A DNA stretch of 64,000 nucleotides, taken from NCBI GenBank assembly GCA_026545765.1, contig CM048839.1, forward strand, positions 47,476,677-47,540,676, given 5' to 3'. The notes under the pieces were generated by a model. That model had not been told where the DNA came from and ran no database searches. It was given only the letters and a program-made list of their open reading frames with translations. Position 1 is the stretch's first letter; each line of letters starts with the position of its first letter. Origin of the DNA: Plantago major (Eukaryota; Streptophyta; Magnoliopsida; Lamiales; Plantaginaceae). The position numbers and the translations under genes were made by a program. Positions 1 to 10,564 of this stretch are shown here, in pieces.

Positions 1-805
1 CCAGTTGGACCTCTTTCAAGGCTTCATGGGATTCTATTCTAGCTGTCTTGGGGAACTTTTCTCTGAGCGACCCAATACCGATTTCTTCCTTTGGTGGCGT
101 TAGAGTAATGGAAGAATGGCCATGAGGGCCCTTAGTGACCGAAAGGACAGGTACTGTGGCTCCTCTGGTTGACATGATATAGCACTCCCAGGCTTCTCTA
201 ACGTTGTCCATTTCTTCCCCCACGCCGTTCGGGGTTGGAAACTTTACCCTGTTGTGTAAGGGAGAAGCAATTGCTCTGAATTGGTTAAGTCCCGGGCGGC
301 CCAAGATCACGTTATAGTCGAAGGTGCTATCTACTACCGCGAAGAGGATAGTCTTGGTCACCCTTGTCGGAAAGGTGCCCATAGAGACTTGTAGTGGTAT
401 ACTTCCAATGGGGTGTACAATAGACCCTCCAAAACCTACCAATGAAGTGTATACTCGTCCATATTGTATTTGCCCCAGGTGCATTTGCTCCACGGTCCTT
501 TTGGATATGACATTGGAGGAGCTTCCTGTGTCGATTAGTACCTTGTTGACCTTTTAAGTGGCAATCACTAGAGAAACAACCAAAGGGACATCGGGGTCCT
601 TGAGATCTCCTCCGCCAGACGTTGGTGGAGGGATCTCGCTATCGTCAAAGGTAATTGAATTTGTGCCTTTCAAGGCTGGTGGACCGTAAGCTCTGTCGTA
701 GTTTCTCAAGTGTTGCGCGGTCCTTTCCCTTGCATTTCTGCTATCTCCCCCTGTTGGTCCTCCTGCAATGGCGTTGATAATTCCACTGTAAGGGAGGTTC
801 TCCAT
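1..805 (-). pseudogene. Gypsy aspartic protease region, partial and interrupted
   Basis: Following gag on the minus strand, a protease-like stretch carries the catalytic LIDTGSSSNVI motif (DTGSS at 532-518) and, further on, a YNVILGRPGLNQF motif, both characteristic of retropepsin domains in plant Gypsy elements. An in-frame TAA at 556-554 sits five codons before the active-site Asp, so the gag-protease frame is broken. The protein runs off the left edge before any reverse transcriptase motif. Confidence 0.75.
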
Positions 806-835
806 TTCTGTATCCTCGCGGTACCCTTGATATCT

Positions 836-2651
836 TTAGGCATGCCGAGGTGGGATTTCTGCTGGAGGTGGTGGTAAAGATCCTGTCGGAGGTTCAGAAT
901 CACGCTCCTCTCTTCTTTGCTTATTCTTTCTATGCCTGGAGGGTTCTTCTTCGCCTGTTGGTTCTTTCAACTTCCCACTTCTCACTAGTCTTTCGATTTC
1001 TGTCTTCAGCTGGATGCAATCCTCAGTCGGGTGACCTTTCTGCTTGTGGAACCTATAGTAGTCTTTAGAAAATTTACTCTTCTTGCTGCTCTTGACAGGT
1101 TTAGGCCATTGTATATCTAAGTCCTTTTCAACAATAGAAGCCAAGATGTCGGATCTTGGTCTGTTGAGGCGAGTATACTCGGCGTATCTCCTAGGTGGAG
1201 TTCTTTCTCTCTGAATTCTTTCACATCCTCGAGATCTCTTTTTGCTCGAACTTCCCTTGACGAGGAGGGAGTTCTGTCGTACTGTTCTTTCCCTTCTTTA
1301 TCCCGCTCTTATCGGGACATTTCTTGGTAATCTTCTCCATACAAGACTCCTTGAGATCTCTTCCAGATACTTTTCAGTGGTGATTTCTTCGTTGGAAAGC
1401 TTCCTTCTAAGCTCATCATTATAAGTATTAGCATATAGGTGTCGGACCCACTCTTTTATGCTATGAGGCTCTACACCATTACTTGACGTTAGGCGGTCAA
1501 GGAAGGTTCTAAGGTCCTCATGCTCTTCTGGATTATGCTGCGGTGCTCAACTGACCTCTTCCTTCTCTTTGCTTTCTCAAACCTTTTCAAGAAAAGGGAG
1601 GCGATGTCCGCATAAGATTTGATGGAACCATTAGGTAGTGAGGTCCACCAATCCATTGCTTCTCCAAAGAGTGTGGTGGAAAAGTTGAGAGCTTTCATGT
1701 TGTCATTGAGTCCATTGCTTTCCATCTTACTTTCGTATCTAGTAAGATGCCCTACAGGGCAAGTATCTCCGTAGTAATGCTCAAGGTTTGGGATAACACA
1801 GTCGGGGCGCTTTCTTTCTCTTCTGATCTCATCGCACAGAGGGTTGGGAGTTTTAACTACCACCTTCTCATGTGCTTTGACCATCCTACTCAAGGTGGCA
1901 ATTTGTGTTTCCAGGGCCTTCTGTTTGAGGTAGATCTGCTCAGCTGTCAGTCTTTCACCAGTTTTGGGGTTGATAGCTACATCTGGAGGAAGATCACCGA
2001 TTGGAACTATCGGGATGCTTTCCGCCATTTGATCTCTAGGCGCTTGTTGTTGAGCTCATCGCCGACTGGTTCCCACTTCGTCTACTCGTGGCACTTCTGG
2101 ACTTCTCCCTCGTTGTTCATGAGAAGCAGCGGCTCTTCTATTGAGAAGATGTCTCAGGTCTTCTGGTTGAGCTTGTTGCCCAGCCTTTGTTGGATAGGAC
2201 GGTGCTCATTTCTTGATTGAGCGGGTTCGGCTTGCCTTGGGATCGGCGTAGGCGGGGTGGGCTGAGGAGGCTGGAGGTTGTTTGATCCAAAGCATCCTTG
2301 AATAGTGGTGAGTAAGAGGCCAAACTGATTCTCATTCATCCCGAACTCACTAGGACGAATGATCTGTCCATTCGGAAGGGTAAAGTTTCTTCCTGGAGGA
2401 GGACCATGTGTTCCTGACGGAGGAACCTGTCCTTCGTCCCCAAGTGTCTGGATCCTTACTGGTGGGTTAATGGCTCTTTCCTCGCCAGAAGAAAGACTAG
2501 CGGTATGGCCATCACTTGGATCATCTATTACTTCTCTTGTTGAGACTCTTGCTACCCCACCTCTTCGAGTGAGAGGTCTTCCCCTTTGTCTTGGAGCAGG
2601 CGTACCAATGGCAGTGGCGTTGGTTCTTGTGGACCTTCTTGTTCTTGCCAT
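836..2651 (-). pseudogene. Gypsy gag polyprotein, degenerate
   Basis: Gag forms the virus-like particle that packages retrotransposon RNA. A plausible start ATG is at 2651 (MARTRRSTR...), followed by a proline-rich N-terminal part to 2154. The core retrotransposon-gag domain lies at 2028-1489, with the typical AMDWWTSLP and SYADIASLFLKRFE stretches. The C-terminal part at 1144-836 has a YYRFHKQKGHPTEDCIQLK zinc-knuckle-like motif followed by an Arg/Glu-rich tail. These pieces lie in different frames, so at least two frameshifts separate them. The identification as Ty3/Gypsy gag is firm; the exact start and the number of lesions are less certain. Confidence 0.8.
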
Positions 2652-2683
2652 TACTGAAGAGAACGGGACTTTTTGTAGAGTTT

Positions 2684-2702
2684 CCCACAGACGGCGCCAA
2701 TA
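2684..2702 (-). other. Primer-binding-site-like sequence of the Gypsy element
   Basis: Just inside the LTR end, the minus strand reads TTGGCGCCGTCTGTGGG. Plant Gypsy elements commonly carry TGGCGCC-type tRNA-complementary sequences here. A near copy (TTGGCGCTGTCTGTAGG) is found at 49094-49110, which suggests that the two Gypsy elements belong to related lineages. Confidence 0.7.
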
Positions 2703-3650
2703 TGTTGAGGGTGTAACTCCCCAACTACTTAGATTTATTTCAACTCCACTAATGGGTGCCAAGGTAAGGAGCTCCTTGCTAGGTAAGGACCAAGGCGTAA
2801 GAACCAGCGACCAACTACTTCGGTAAGGACCTGCACACTTGAGTGGGGGGGGGGGGGTTAGTGCCCGGTTTGCTTAAGTGTCAAACCGGGATGAGACTTT
2901 ACTCGAGAGTGACTGAAGATCAACTTTGTATAATATTCGGGATTGAGGTCGTGAGGTGACTTGTTCCCTTTACTTACTTGTGGGGATGTGTGCCTTATTT
3001 ATAGGCTATCATCAAAATGGAAGGCCTTGCTAGGATTGCGCCAAGTGTAAGGCTACGATTGAGCCACCAATGCTAATATGAGGCCCATAGCCCAATAATG
3101 AAGCTTTAGCCCATGCCATCTTGGGCTTTAGGGGTAATTTGGTCATTATTGGGAGAGTTCTTGAGGATGTGACTAGTTACGCGAGTTCCTGTGTTCGGAG
3201 AGGTGGGTCCGGACGATTGGTCCGGACCATATTTGGTTGTCAGCTGAGGAAGTTCTCCTGCCTATCCAACTCTTCCGATTCGGAGCTCCTGGGTTCGGAC
3301 ATCTCACTCTTTGGTGCCTATTTGCTTGGTTGCTTTATGAGATGGTCATGCTGGATCCGAGTTGACATCCGGATCGGAGTCCTTGAGTCGGAGAGGGTAC
3401 TGACTTAGCACTATGCTCCTTTCCCAGAGAGGCTCGGACCAAGGTGGGTCGGACCTATGGTTCCGGGTCGGGCCATGTAGGTCCAAATCCTTCGTCCCTT
3501 TCTTTCAATGTGGGTCGGACCATGGTTGGTCTGCCCGGATCGGACCGTTGGCTCGGACCAAAGTGTCTCGGATCCATTGGATGACTTGGGATGCCTTAGG
3601 ATTCGTTCCTAGGTCCTTTATGACGGATTGGACATATTTCCGTATCAACA
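2703..3650 (-). repeat. Gypsy long terminal repeat (5' LTR of the minus-strand element)
   Basis: The repeat is bounded by TGTTGA at 2703 and TCAACA at 3650, a 6-bp inverted terminus as expected for an LTR of about 948 bp, and the PBS lies directly inside it. The interior contains a G homopolymer of about 13 at 2846-2858 and a cluster of GGTCGGACC-like palindromic motifs between about 3200 and 3560. The second LTR is outside the window. Confidence 0.8.
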
Positions 3651-3762
3651 GGTAGCTTGTCGATTGAACTCTTCTGTGTTTCGTCGTGTCTATGTGTTTT
3701 TTCTTTTTCTAGGTTTTAGAGTTGTTTGCTCGAGGACAAGCAAAGGTTCGGTTTGGGGAGTT
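3651..3762 (+). other. 3' internal end of a second Gypsy element with polypurine tract
   Basis: The sequence TTGCTCGAGGACAAGCAAAG followed by a GGTTTGGGGAG purine tract is typical of the region just before the 3' LTR in Athila/Tat-type plant Gypsy elements. The LTR of this element starts at once at 3763. The minus-strand Gypsy LTR ending at 3650 appears to have inserted into, or been joined to, this element. Confidence 0.6.
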
Positions 3763-4799
3763 TGATGAGTCGATATTTTAACGACTCATTTAGTGCCTTT
3801 TTCCGTGTTTTGTTGCGTCTTTTAGCCTTTATTTAGTATTTTTTGTTCCGTGTCACGTTTGAGTTTTTGTGTGTTTTTGTGCTTTTTTAGGTACTTTATT
3901 GTAATTGGCAAGGGAAAATGGAGGACCAAGGTGTAAGAAGACTTGGGAAAGTTTCTAGAAGCACCATGAGGCCAAGCTAGTGGGCCACTACTCCAAGAGA
4001 GGTGACATGGAGGTTGGAAAAGGGAGAGAAAATAGAAGAAAGTGGGAAAATGTTGATTTTCTCGGGCACATGGCTCACCGCGGTGAGCTCCTTCAACAAG
4101 GAGCCTCACCGCGGTACAACCAAGCAGAGAAGAAGGCAGAAAGGGTAGACCGCGGTGAGCTGGAACGGGCAAGGTCCCTTCACCGCGGTGAGCTCTGTTT
4201 GACAGAATCAAACCCACGATTTCTGGCAGTTTTTTCCCATGATTTCAAATTTTATCTTCCTAGGTCTATAAATAGGACCCCTTGTATCAGTCTTTAACTT
4301 ATCTTCACTTACTTCTACTTTCATATTTTCAATTCCAAGCATTGTAAACACGGAGATTCTGTCAAACAGAGCTCACCGTGGTGAGGGGACCTTGTCCGTT
4401 CCAGCTCATCGTGGTCTACCCTTTCTGCCTTCTTTTCTGCTTGGTTGTACCGCGGTGAGGCTCCTTATTGCAGGAGCTCACCGCGATGAGCCATGTGCCC
4501 GAGAAAATCAGCATTTTCTCACTTTCTCCTATTTTCTCTTCCTTTTCCAACCTCCATGTCACCTCTCTTGGAGTAGTAGCCCACTAGCTTGGCCTCATGG
4601 TGCTTCTAGAAACTTTCCCAAGTCTACTTGCACCTTGGTCCTCCATTTTCCTTGCCAATTACAATAAAGTACCTAAAAAAACACAAAAACATACAAAAAA
4701 CTCAAATGACACGGAACAAAAAATACTAAATAAAGGCTAAAAGACGCAACAAAACACGGAAAAAGGCACTAAATGAGTCGTTAAAATATCGACTCATCA
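3763..4799 (+). repeat. Palindromic LTR: about 445-bp inverted arms around a 145-bp spacer
   Basis: The segment starts TGATGAGTCGATATTTTAAC and ends with the exact inverse (GTTAAAATATCGACTCATCA). The inverted match continues, with scattered mismatches, over 3763-4209 and 4355-4799. The spacer holds a TATAAATAG box at about 4265. Each arm carries several ACCGCGGTGAG motifs, themselves palindromic. The left junction (polypurine tract, then TGATGAG) identifies the left arm as LTR U3 sequence. Whether the right arm is a normal part of this family's LTR or an aberrant inverted copy cannot be told here. Long ORFs across the arms are mirror images of each other and are not genes. Confidence 0.8.
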
Positions 4800-6322
4800 G
4801 ATTGTTAGGAAAATTGAACATATTAATTTCCCTAAATAATATCAAATAAATAATTCATTTTTAAATTTTTGAAATGCAGCACAATGATATTCTTTTTCGA
4901 AATATACTATTGTCTTTACTATAATTATCAAATAGGCTTGGTTTTAAATAGTATTTACTAACAATAGATTTTTCTTGTAGTAATTAAGACATCGAATAGT
5001 AAAAATAGTACTTAATGTCTTTACTATAATTAGCAAATAGGCTTGGTTTTAAATACATTTTAATGAGGTTGAATTTGTCATATATGATTTTGTCCTATGT
5101 GGCATATGTCTTCTTTGAATTGTCCTATGTAGCATTTGTCATATATATATATATGAAAAACAATTAGTGTAGTTTAGAAAGAAATAAGAAAAGAAAATGA
5201 AAATTTTAGTATGATAGAGTTTGAAGGGTTGGTGATAGTCTTATGGAATGTTATGCACGAAATTCTCAGTCATAAACCACTATATATGCCATATTTAGTC
5301 CTCTCAAAATTATAACCCTATTTCCCTTGAAGTGCAACGAGATACATGAGAAGTAACTACTTCCAAAACCACTATCCAATAACCCTAGCCGTCACAATCA
5401 TTAAAGAACGAATAACGCAGCCGTCACAACCAAAGAATGCAACCGTCTTCAACAATCTTTTATTTTCTCTTTCATTGTGTTATTGATATTGATACTATTT
5501 CACATTATATTCTCACCTGCACCATGTTTTATGGAACTGAAGGCGACTCGCACGACTTTGATTTTTAAAAATGTCTTGACGCGCGTTTGTTCCCGTGTTG
5601 AAATTAATCTAGCCTATAATGGTCGTTTGGATAATTGAAATTCATAAGTATTTTGTAAGCTTATGTATTTTGGGAGGTAATGATGATTAAAGTACTGTTG
5701 AGTGGTAACAACTCCCTTTGAAAATGATGAAACAAGACAGAATTAATTTGTTGTGTAAGTAATTTTGCATCAAACGCGGACTTAACATGTGCCATGTACG
5801 TACGTACCAACATGACAAAATAAAGTTACTAGTGCCTGCCTCAGAATTCAAATGCTCGAGACTCTCAAGAAATATGCAGACAAAAATTCATGTCACCATT
5901 ATCGTTTCGTTATCACTAATTCATCATCATTTATAATTAATTAACATTTTTAGTATTTTGTTTGCTTAACCATTAATTTGTTTATTAGTCCAAACATTCT
6001 TCCGTGCTTATCTTTTTCTAGAACAATCCAACTACTCGAAGTTCACAAGGCAAAATATTATTGTTGTAGGTTGACTAGATTTGGCTTCAAGTATTTGGCT
6101 TGCTAGCTTCCATAGGCAACAATATAATAATGATATGATAGCCCCTCGAGATATATATATATATATATGCATACTTGCGTTTAGCCCAGGTAATTAGTTT
6201 GAGTTATTTGAAGGTAATTTATCTGTATGCGAAACACTTTCAACTTGTTTTAATAATTTTTAGTTACTACGTTAATCAAATTACGTATTTCATTTCATTA
6301 GAGATTTGAACAAGGCGAGATG

Positions 6323-6323
<1 letters not shown>

Positions 6324-6414
<91 letters not shown>
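6324..6414. repeat. (AAT)n microsatellite, about 30 units
   Basis: An uninterrupted run of AAT/ATA trinucleotides about 90 bp long lies roughly 0.9 kb upstream of the ERF start codon. It is likely length-polymorphic and a useful marker. Confidence 0.98.
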
Positions 6415-6415
<1 letters not shown>

Positions 6416-7144
6416 ATGATCAATATTGATTCCTTAACCTCGCTAGTACAATACTTCCGGCACAATCTTGAATGGTTTAATTTTTACCTACCAAGTTAAG
6501 TACTTCAAGCTAACTGTGGTGGAATTTTGGTAAGGAACTCAACATGAAATGAATTGTTTATAATTATAATATATTTGCTGAATATTTGCCATATCAATAA
6601 GCATCCTACATTTGCCATTGATTGCCACCATAGTCAATGAATTTATAGGTTTGGTGAATTTATATTCGAAATAAGCATGTCATGTGAACGTCTAGATACT
6701 ATGAGAGGAATTAAATTGGAATCCTAAACTTCCTCAATCATATGAACTTCATAAGAATTTGGTGGCTATTTCACTGTCGTCGGAATTTGAAAAAAAACAA
6801 AGCTAAATAGTACCGGAATTTAATCTGTAGCTGTTTGTTTTGAAGTGCATCGGAGAAGCAAATTTGAGGACACAATGTAGGGGGCAAATGTTGAAAATGA
6901 ATCCCATGTATGCCTTCTCAATAAACCTACTAAACTTACATTGGTAACCTTGTATTCTATGTAGTGTCCTTAACATGTCAATCATAACCTTTACAGATGG
7001 AATCTTGAAATCCTAGTCAATAACAAAAAATCCGGAAAAGGGAACATTTTTCTTTCTTTCTTTCCCATATTTCCCTCTCAACATCATCACTAATCACTCA
7101 AACCATTGAATGACCAAAAAGAATCAGTTGAATTGAATACCCCA

Positions 7145-7176
7145 TTTTTATAATCTGCATACTTTGCCTTTAAAAG
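7145..7176 (+). promoter_or_regulatory. Candidate core promoter of the ERF gene
   Basis: TATA-like sequences TTTATAATC (about 7147) and TTTAAAAG (7169-7176) lie 130-160 bp upstream of the ATG and are followed by a pyrimidine-rich leader. Either could be the TATA box. No transcript evidence is available, so the choice is a guess. Confidence 0.35.
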
Positions 7177-7308
7177 ACCCCTTCATCACTTCACTTCTCA
7201 TCCAACATTCAAATATCTTCACACTCCAATACTTTCCCTCATTATCCACTTACTACCCTTTAAGGTTCCAATCAAACCAAAACAAGAATTAACAAAGAAG
7301 GATCAACA

Positions 7309-8235
7309 ATGGCAACCACCAAACCATCCCATGAGAAGTCCTTCCCTCTCTTCGAGCCGATCCTCACCGACACCGGTTTCACATTACTCCAACGCAACAC
7401 GGCCGCAGCAACTCAGTCGAGCGAACGCCGGGGTCGAAAGAAACAAGACGAGCCGGGACGATTCCTAGGGGTGCGACGGAGGCCATGGGGTCGATACGCG
7501 GCCGAAATCCGGGACCCTAACACCAAAGAAAGGCATTGGCTTGGCACATTTGACACTGCACAAGAAGCTGCATTGGCTTATGACAGAGCTGCACTCACTA
7601 TCAAAGGCACCCAAGCAAGAACCAACTTCATATACACTGATAATTCCACATGCTACACTCTCTTTAGCCCTTTTGATTTCCAAAGTAAGCAAAAGAAATC
7701 CACTACCACTCTCTATCAACCAACCACAAGTACTCATGATAAGCCAGTCCAATGGGAGAAGGACAACTGTCAGCCCCATGATCAATCTAACTCCTATGTT
7801 TCAGTTTCAGATTCACCACCAGACAATGATACTACTATGTTTAACTACATATCCTGTTCTGACACAAATTCTGGATACTTGGAAAGCATAGTTCCCAACA
7901 ACTACTTGAACCCTTGTAGCTTAAACACTGACACTTGCAGCAAAACTGTCACAAAAGGTAATGAGGGTCTTTCATATTGTGAAGCAGCAGTTGTTGATGA
8001 GGCTGATTATCTTACAATGGCATGGAATCTTGAAAAGGAAGGATCATTTGAGGTTGGGTTTTGGGACAATGAGGCATCGTCATGTGAACTTTCAGCCATG
8101 ATAAACAGCAAAAACAACACTTTAATGGATGAAAATCTTAGTACTGGTAGTACTTCTAATTCTGCAGGAAGTTGTTCAACACTTATTCCTAGTTTTAGGG
8201 ATGGAGTTGACATGGGATACACTCATCTCTTCTGA
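7309..8235 (+). CDS. AP2/ERF transcription factor, LEP/FZP/ERF086 type (group VIIIb)
   Basis: A single-exon ORF of 308 residues. One AP2/ERF domain spans residues 51-108 ([20 protein letters not shown]... to ...ARTNFIY), with the GCC-box-contacting RGVR-like, RPWG and AEIRD elements and the ERF-type Ala and Asp in the second strand ([18 protein letters not shown]). The [24 protein letters not shown] stretch is the form I associate with the LEAFY PETIOLE / FRIZZY PANICLE / BD1 clade. The family acts in the nucleus, mostly in meristem and inflorescence or leaf patterning. The region after the domain is Ser/Thr/Asn-rich with an acidic patch ([15 protein letters not shown], residues about 224-239) that may be an activation segment, and it ends YTHLF. 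The ATG chosen is the first in frame and follows a leader without upstream in-frame extension. Clade assignment is by motif memory, not by a tree. Confidence 0.92.
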   Translation: MATTKPSHEKSFPLFEPILTDTGFTLLQRNTAAATQSSERRGRKKQDEPGRFLGVRRRPWGRYAAEIRDPNTKERHWLGTFDTAQEAALAYDRAALTIKGTQARTNFIYTDNSTCYTLFSPFDFQSKQKKSTTTLYQPTTSTHDKPVQWEKDNCQPHDQSNSYVSVSDSPPDNDTTMFNYISCSDTNSGYLESIVPNNYLNPCSLNTDTCSKTVTKGNEGLSYCEAAVVDEADYLTMAWNLEKEGSFEVGFWDNEASSCELSAMINSKNNTLMDENLSTGSTSNSAGSCSTLIPSFRDGVDMGYTHLF

Positions 8236-8834
8236 TTGATTTATGCACTAGTACTATAATTAATTAAAATATGCACTTCTTAAAGCACATTATTATAAGT
8301 ATTGTAATGTCATGCAATGCAGGGACACCTTCAAAGTTCAATGTATGATCCATTATCTAATTATCTGCTATATGTATCCTTTTGAGTTCTTTTTAGTTCT
8401 ATATGTGCTTTGGGGAACTGACTTATAATGGGGATCATGACATTTGGAGCCTTTAGACTACCTGCATTGGTGACGGCTCCTTGACGCGTCACCGGCTGGT
8501 GACAGGATCCGTGACGAGATTTTACTGCATTGGGTGACGCGTCACGGAGCCGTCACGAAAATTTGTATTTTTTTTTTTTTTTTTTTACATATTTAACATA
8601 TTGTAAGAGTGTTTAGAAGTTGAAATTAATAAAATTGCATTTTTAAAACTCGTTTTATAATTTATTGAGCAAGAATATATTACAACAAACCGCAGAGAAT
8701 TTAAAAACTAAATGGAAATGCAACAAACACACAACACACAAATGCATTAAACTAACAAACACACACTACACGATTGGTCAAGCTCCATACCAACGATCCT
8801 CCAAATATGTTCCATCAAGTCCCTTTGGAGTTCT

Positions 8835-10106
8835 TCATGCGCACCTCACGTGCATTTGCCGTGAAAAGTTCATGTATTCCGGGATAGAATTTATTGTTGA
8901 TTGTGCTCGTCGGATACGAACTCTGTCAATCACATGGGGTAGATTCTCACGGGTATCTTGTTCGAACTCTTCGATTTCCTTGTCATAATTTAGGTATTTG
9001 TGGCGCTCATCCTCAACTATCATGTTGTGGAGTGTGATGCAGCAATCCATAATCTTTTTTAGTGTGGCCCTGTTGTGTGCAAGGGCGGGATTTCGTACAA
9101 TTGCAAATCGTGCTTGCAGTACTCCGAAAGCACGTTCCACATCTTTCTGGCAAGACTCCTGATGCTCAGAGAATTTGGCTTCTTTGTGCGTTACCGGATT
9201 CGGGATGGCATGAACAAATGTAGCCCAAGCTGGGTAGATGCCATCGGTTAGGTAGTAAGGCATGTTGTACTGATGGCCATTGACCTCAAAGTTGATCTGA
9301 GGTGCCGTGCCGTTCAAGAGATCGTCGAACACCGGTGAACGTTGCACGATCGACAAGTCATTGTATTTTCCGGAAATCCCGAAGAATGAATGCCATATCC
9401 AAGTATCTTGGGATGCTACTGCTTCTAAAACAAGGGTAGGCTTTTTGCTTCTGCCTTGAAATTGACCGTGCCACGCCTTGGGACAGTTCTTCCATGTCCA
9501 GTGCATACAGTCGATACTCCCAAGCATGCCCACAAAACCTCTTGCAGCGTTGATTGCCAGAATCCTTCGAACATCGGCTTCATTGGCCCTCCGCATATAT
9601 GTTGGACCAAACTCAGCCACCACAGCGTCAAAAAAATGCGAAAGACACTCAAGATCCGTGCTTTCACCAAGTCGGCAATACTCGTCAATCAAGTCAGCAG
9701 AAGCCCCATAAGCTAGCATGCGAATGGCTGCGGTACATTTTTGTAGTGTGGTTAACCCCGTCGACAAGAGCATCCGGCACACAAAGTAATCATCTTGACG
9801 CACCACACCAGCAATCACCCGTTCGAACAACGGCCTCTCCATTCTGAATCTCCGTCGAAATTTATCTGCATATGGTGGGTTAACCCCGAAGTAGTCTTCC
9901 TCCAATTGTTTGCCACGCTCTTCTCGACTTCTGTCAATGTAAGCACGCTTCTTCTTAGGCCGTCGTGGCTCGTCCGGTTGTTCCTGTTGCTGGAATTGTT
10001 GGATCATATTTGGTACATTTTGCATTATCATGGTTTGAATTTGTGCGAAAGGATTGGATGAGGAAGAACCAAGCAAGCTTTCATCATCAGATGATGAATT
10101 GGACAT
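8835..10106 (-). CDS. PIF/Harbinger transposase (DDE nuclease), apparently intact
   Basis: An uninterrupted 423-residue ORF opens with an ATG at 10106 and an acidic/Gln-rich N-terminus. The DDE_Tnp_4 / plant-transposon domain has all three catalytic residues: D199 in GSIDCMHWTW, D288 in YYLTDGIYPAW, and E324 in KDVERAFGVLQARF. HNMIVEDE near residue 375 is also typical of the family. The enzyme cuts and pastes the element in the nucleus and needs the partner ORF1 protein for DNA binding. Family length is usually 350-450 residues, so this is full size. No stop or frameshift is seen. Activity in trans would depend on another ORF1 source, because the one here is frameshifted. Confidence 0.93.
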   Translation of the reverse strand: MSNSSSDDESLLGSSSSNPFAQIQTMIMQNVPNMIQQFQQQEQPDEPRRPKKKRAYIDRSREERGKQLEEDYFGVNPPYADKFRRRFRMERPLFERVIAGVVRQDDYFVCRMLLSTGLTTLQKCTAAIRMLAYGASADLIDEYCRLGESTDLECLSHFFDAVVAEFGPTYMRRANEADVRRILAINAARGFVGMLGSIDCMHWTWKNCPKAWHGQFQGRSKKPTLVLEAVASQDTWIWHSFFGISGKYNDLSIVQRSPVFDDLLNGTAPQINFEVNGHQYNMPYYLTDGIYPAWATFVHAIPNPVTHKEAKFSEHQESCQKDVERAFGVLQARFAIVRNPALAHNRATLKKIMDCCITLHNMIVEDERHKYLNYDKEIEEFEQDTRENLPHVIDRVRIRRAQSTINSIPEYMNFSRQMHVRCA

Positions 10107-10564
10107 GATTATCTTTGGAAAATTGAAGTAGATAGAGTGTTTTCTGTTTAGTTAAGATAATGGAAGAGGGGATGAATGCAAGTAGTTTGTTGTGTCTGAA
10201 AATGTGTTCTATGGTTGCATTATATAGACAGGTTGTGGGATATGTGTGACTCATTTCTTAGTCATAGCTGAGTCACAATGCATTGGATGCCTCATTAATT
10301 GAAGATAAGATGTCTGAGAAATTGAAGACAAGATGTCTGACAAAGCAAAGATAAGATGCCTGACAAAGTAAGGATAAATCACAAGACTTACTTTCCGTAA
10401 TTCAAATAATTCAAACTCAAATTCAAATTCAAATTCAAAGCACACTGATTTTATTACAATGGACACTTGGAAGAGTAAAACACAAACAAGCCACACTTCG
10501 GGAAGTAAAAAACAAACAAACAAACTAAAACAAGCAAACTAAAACAAGCTCCCAACTTCAGCCA

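Larger units (their letters stand above)
1..2702 (-). mobile_element. Ty3/Gypsy retrotransposon, internal region (PBS, gag, protease), cut by the left window edge
   Basis: Read on the minus strand, the order is LTR (2703-3650), primer-binding site, gag, then an aspartic protease, and the element runs off the left edge before reverse transcriptase. The order and the gag and protease sequence resemble plant Ty3/Gypsy elements. Coding capacity is broken: gag is spread over several frames and an in-frame TAA (554-556) precedes the protease. The element is therefore a non-autonomous relic, at least in this copy. Only one LTR is in view, so insertion age and target duplication cannot be judged. Confidence 0.85.
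4800..7308. other. AT-rich intergenic region upstream of the ERF gene
   Basis: No coding region is supported. It holds an imperfect direct repeat (4911-4951 and 5017-5057, sharing CTTTACTATAATTA and AAATAGGCTTGGTTTTAAATA), short (AT)n runs near 5140 and 6150, and a long AAT microsatellite (separate entry). The last few hundred bases are presumably the ERF promoter. Confidence 0.6.

Noticed and set aside
1747..2826. Plus-strand ORFs over the Gypsy gag
   Set aside because: They are antisense shadows of the minus-strand gag, which has recognisable family motifs.
3822..4667. ORFs of 91-131 codons in the palindromic LTR
   Set aside because: The two arms give mirror-image versions of the same peptide; no known domain, and the region is LTR sequence.
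6324..6414. CRISPR-like or satellite array
   Set aside because: It is a plain AAT microsatellite without spacers.
9425..10061. Additional ORFs within the PIF/Harbinger transposase region
   Set aside because: They overlap the well-supported 423-codon transposase in other frames and match no family.
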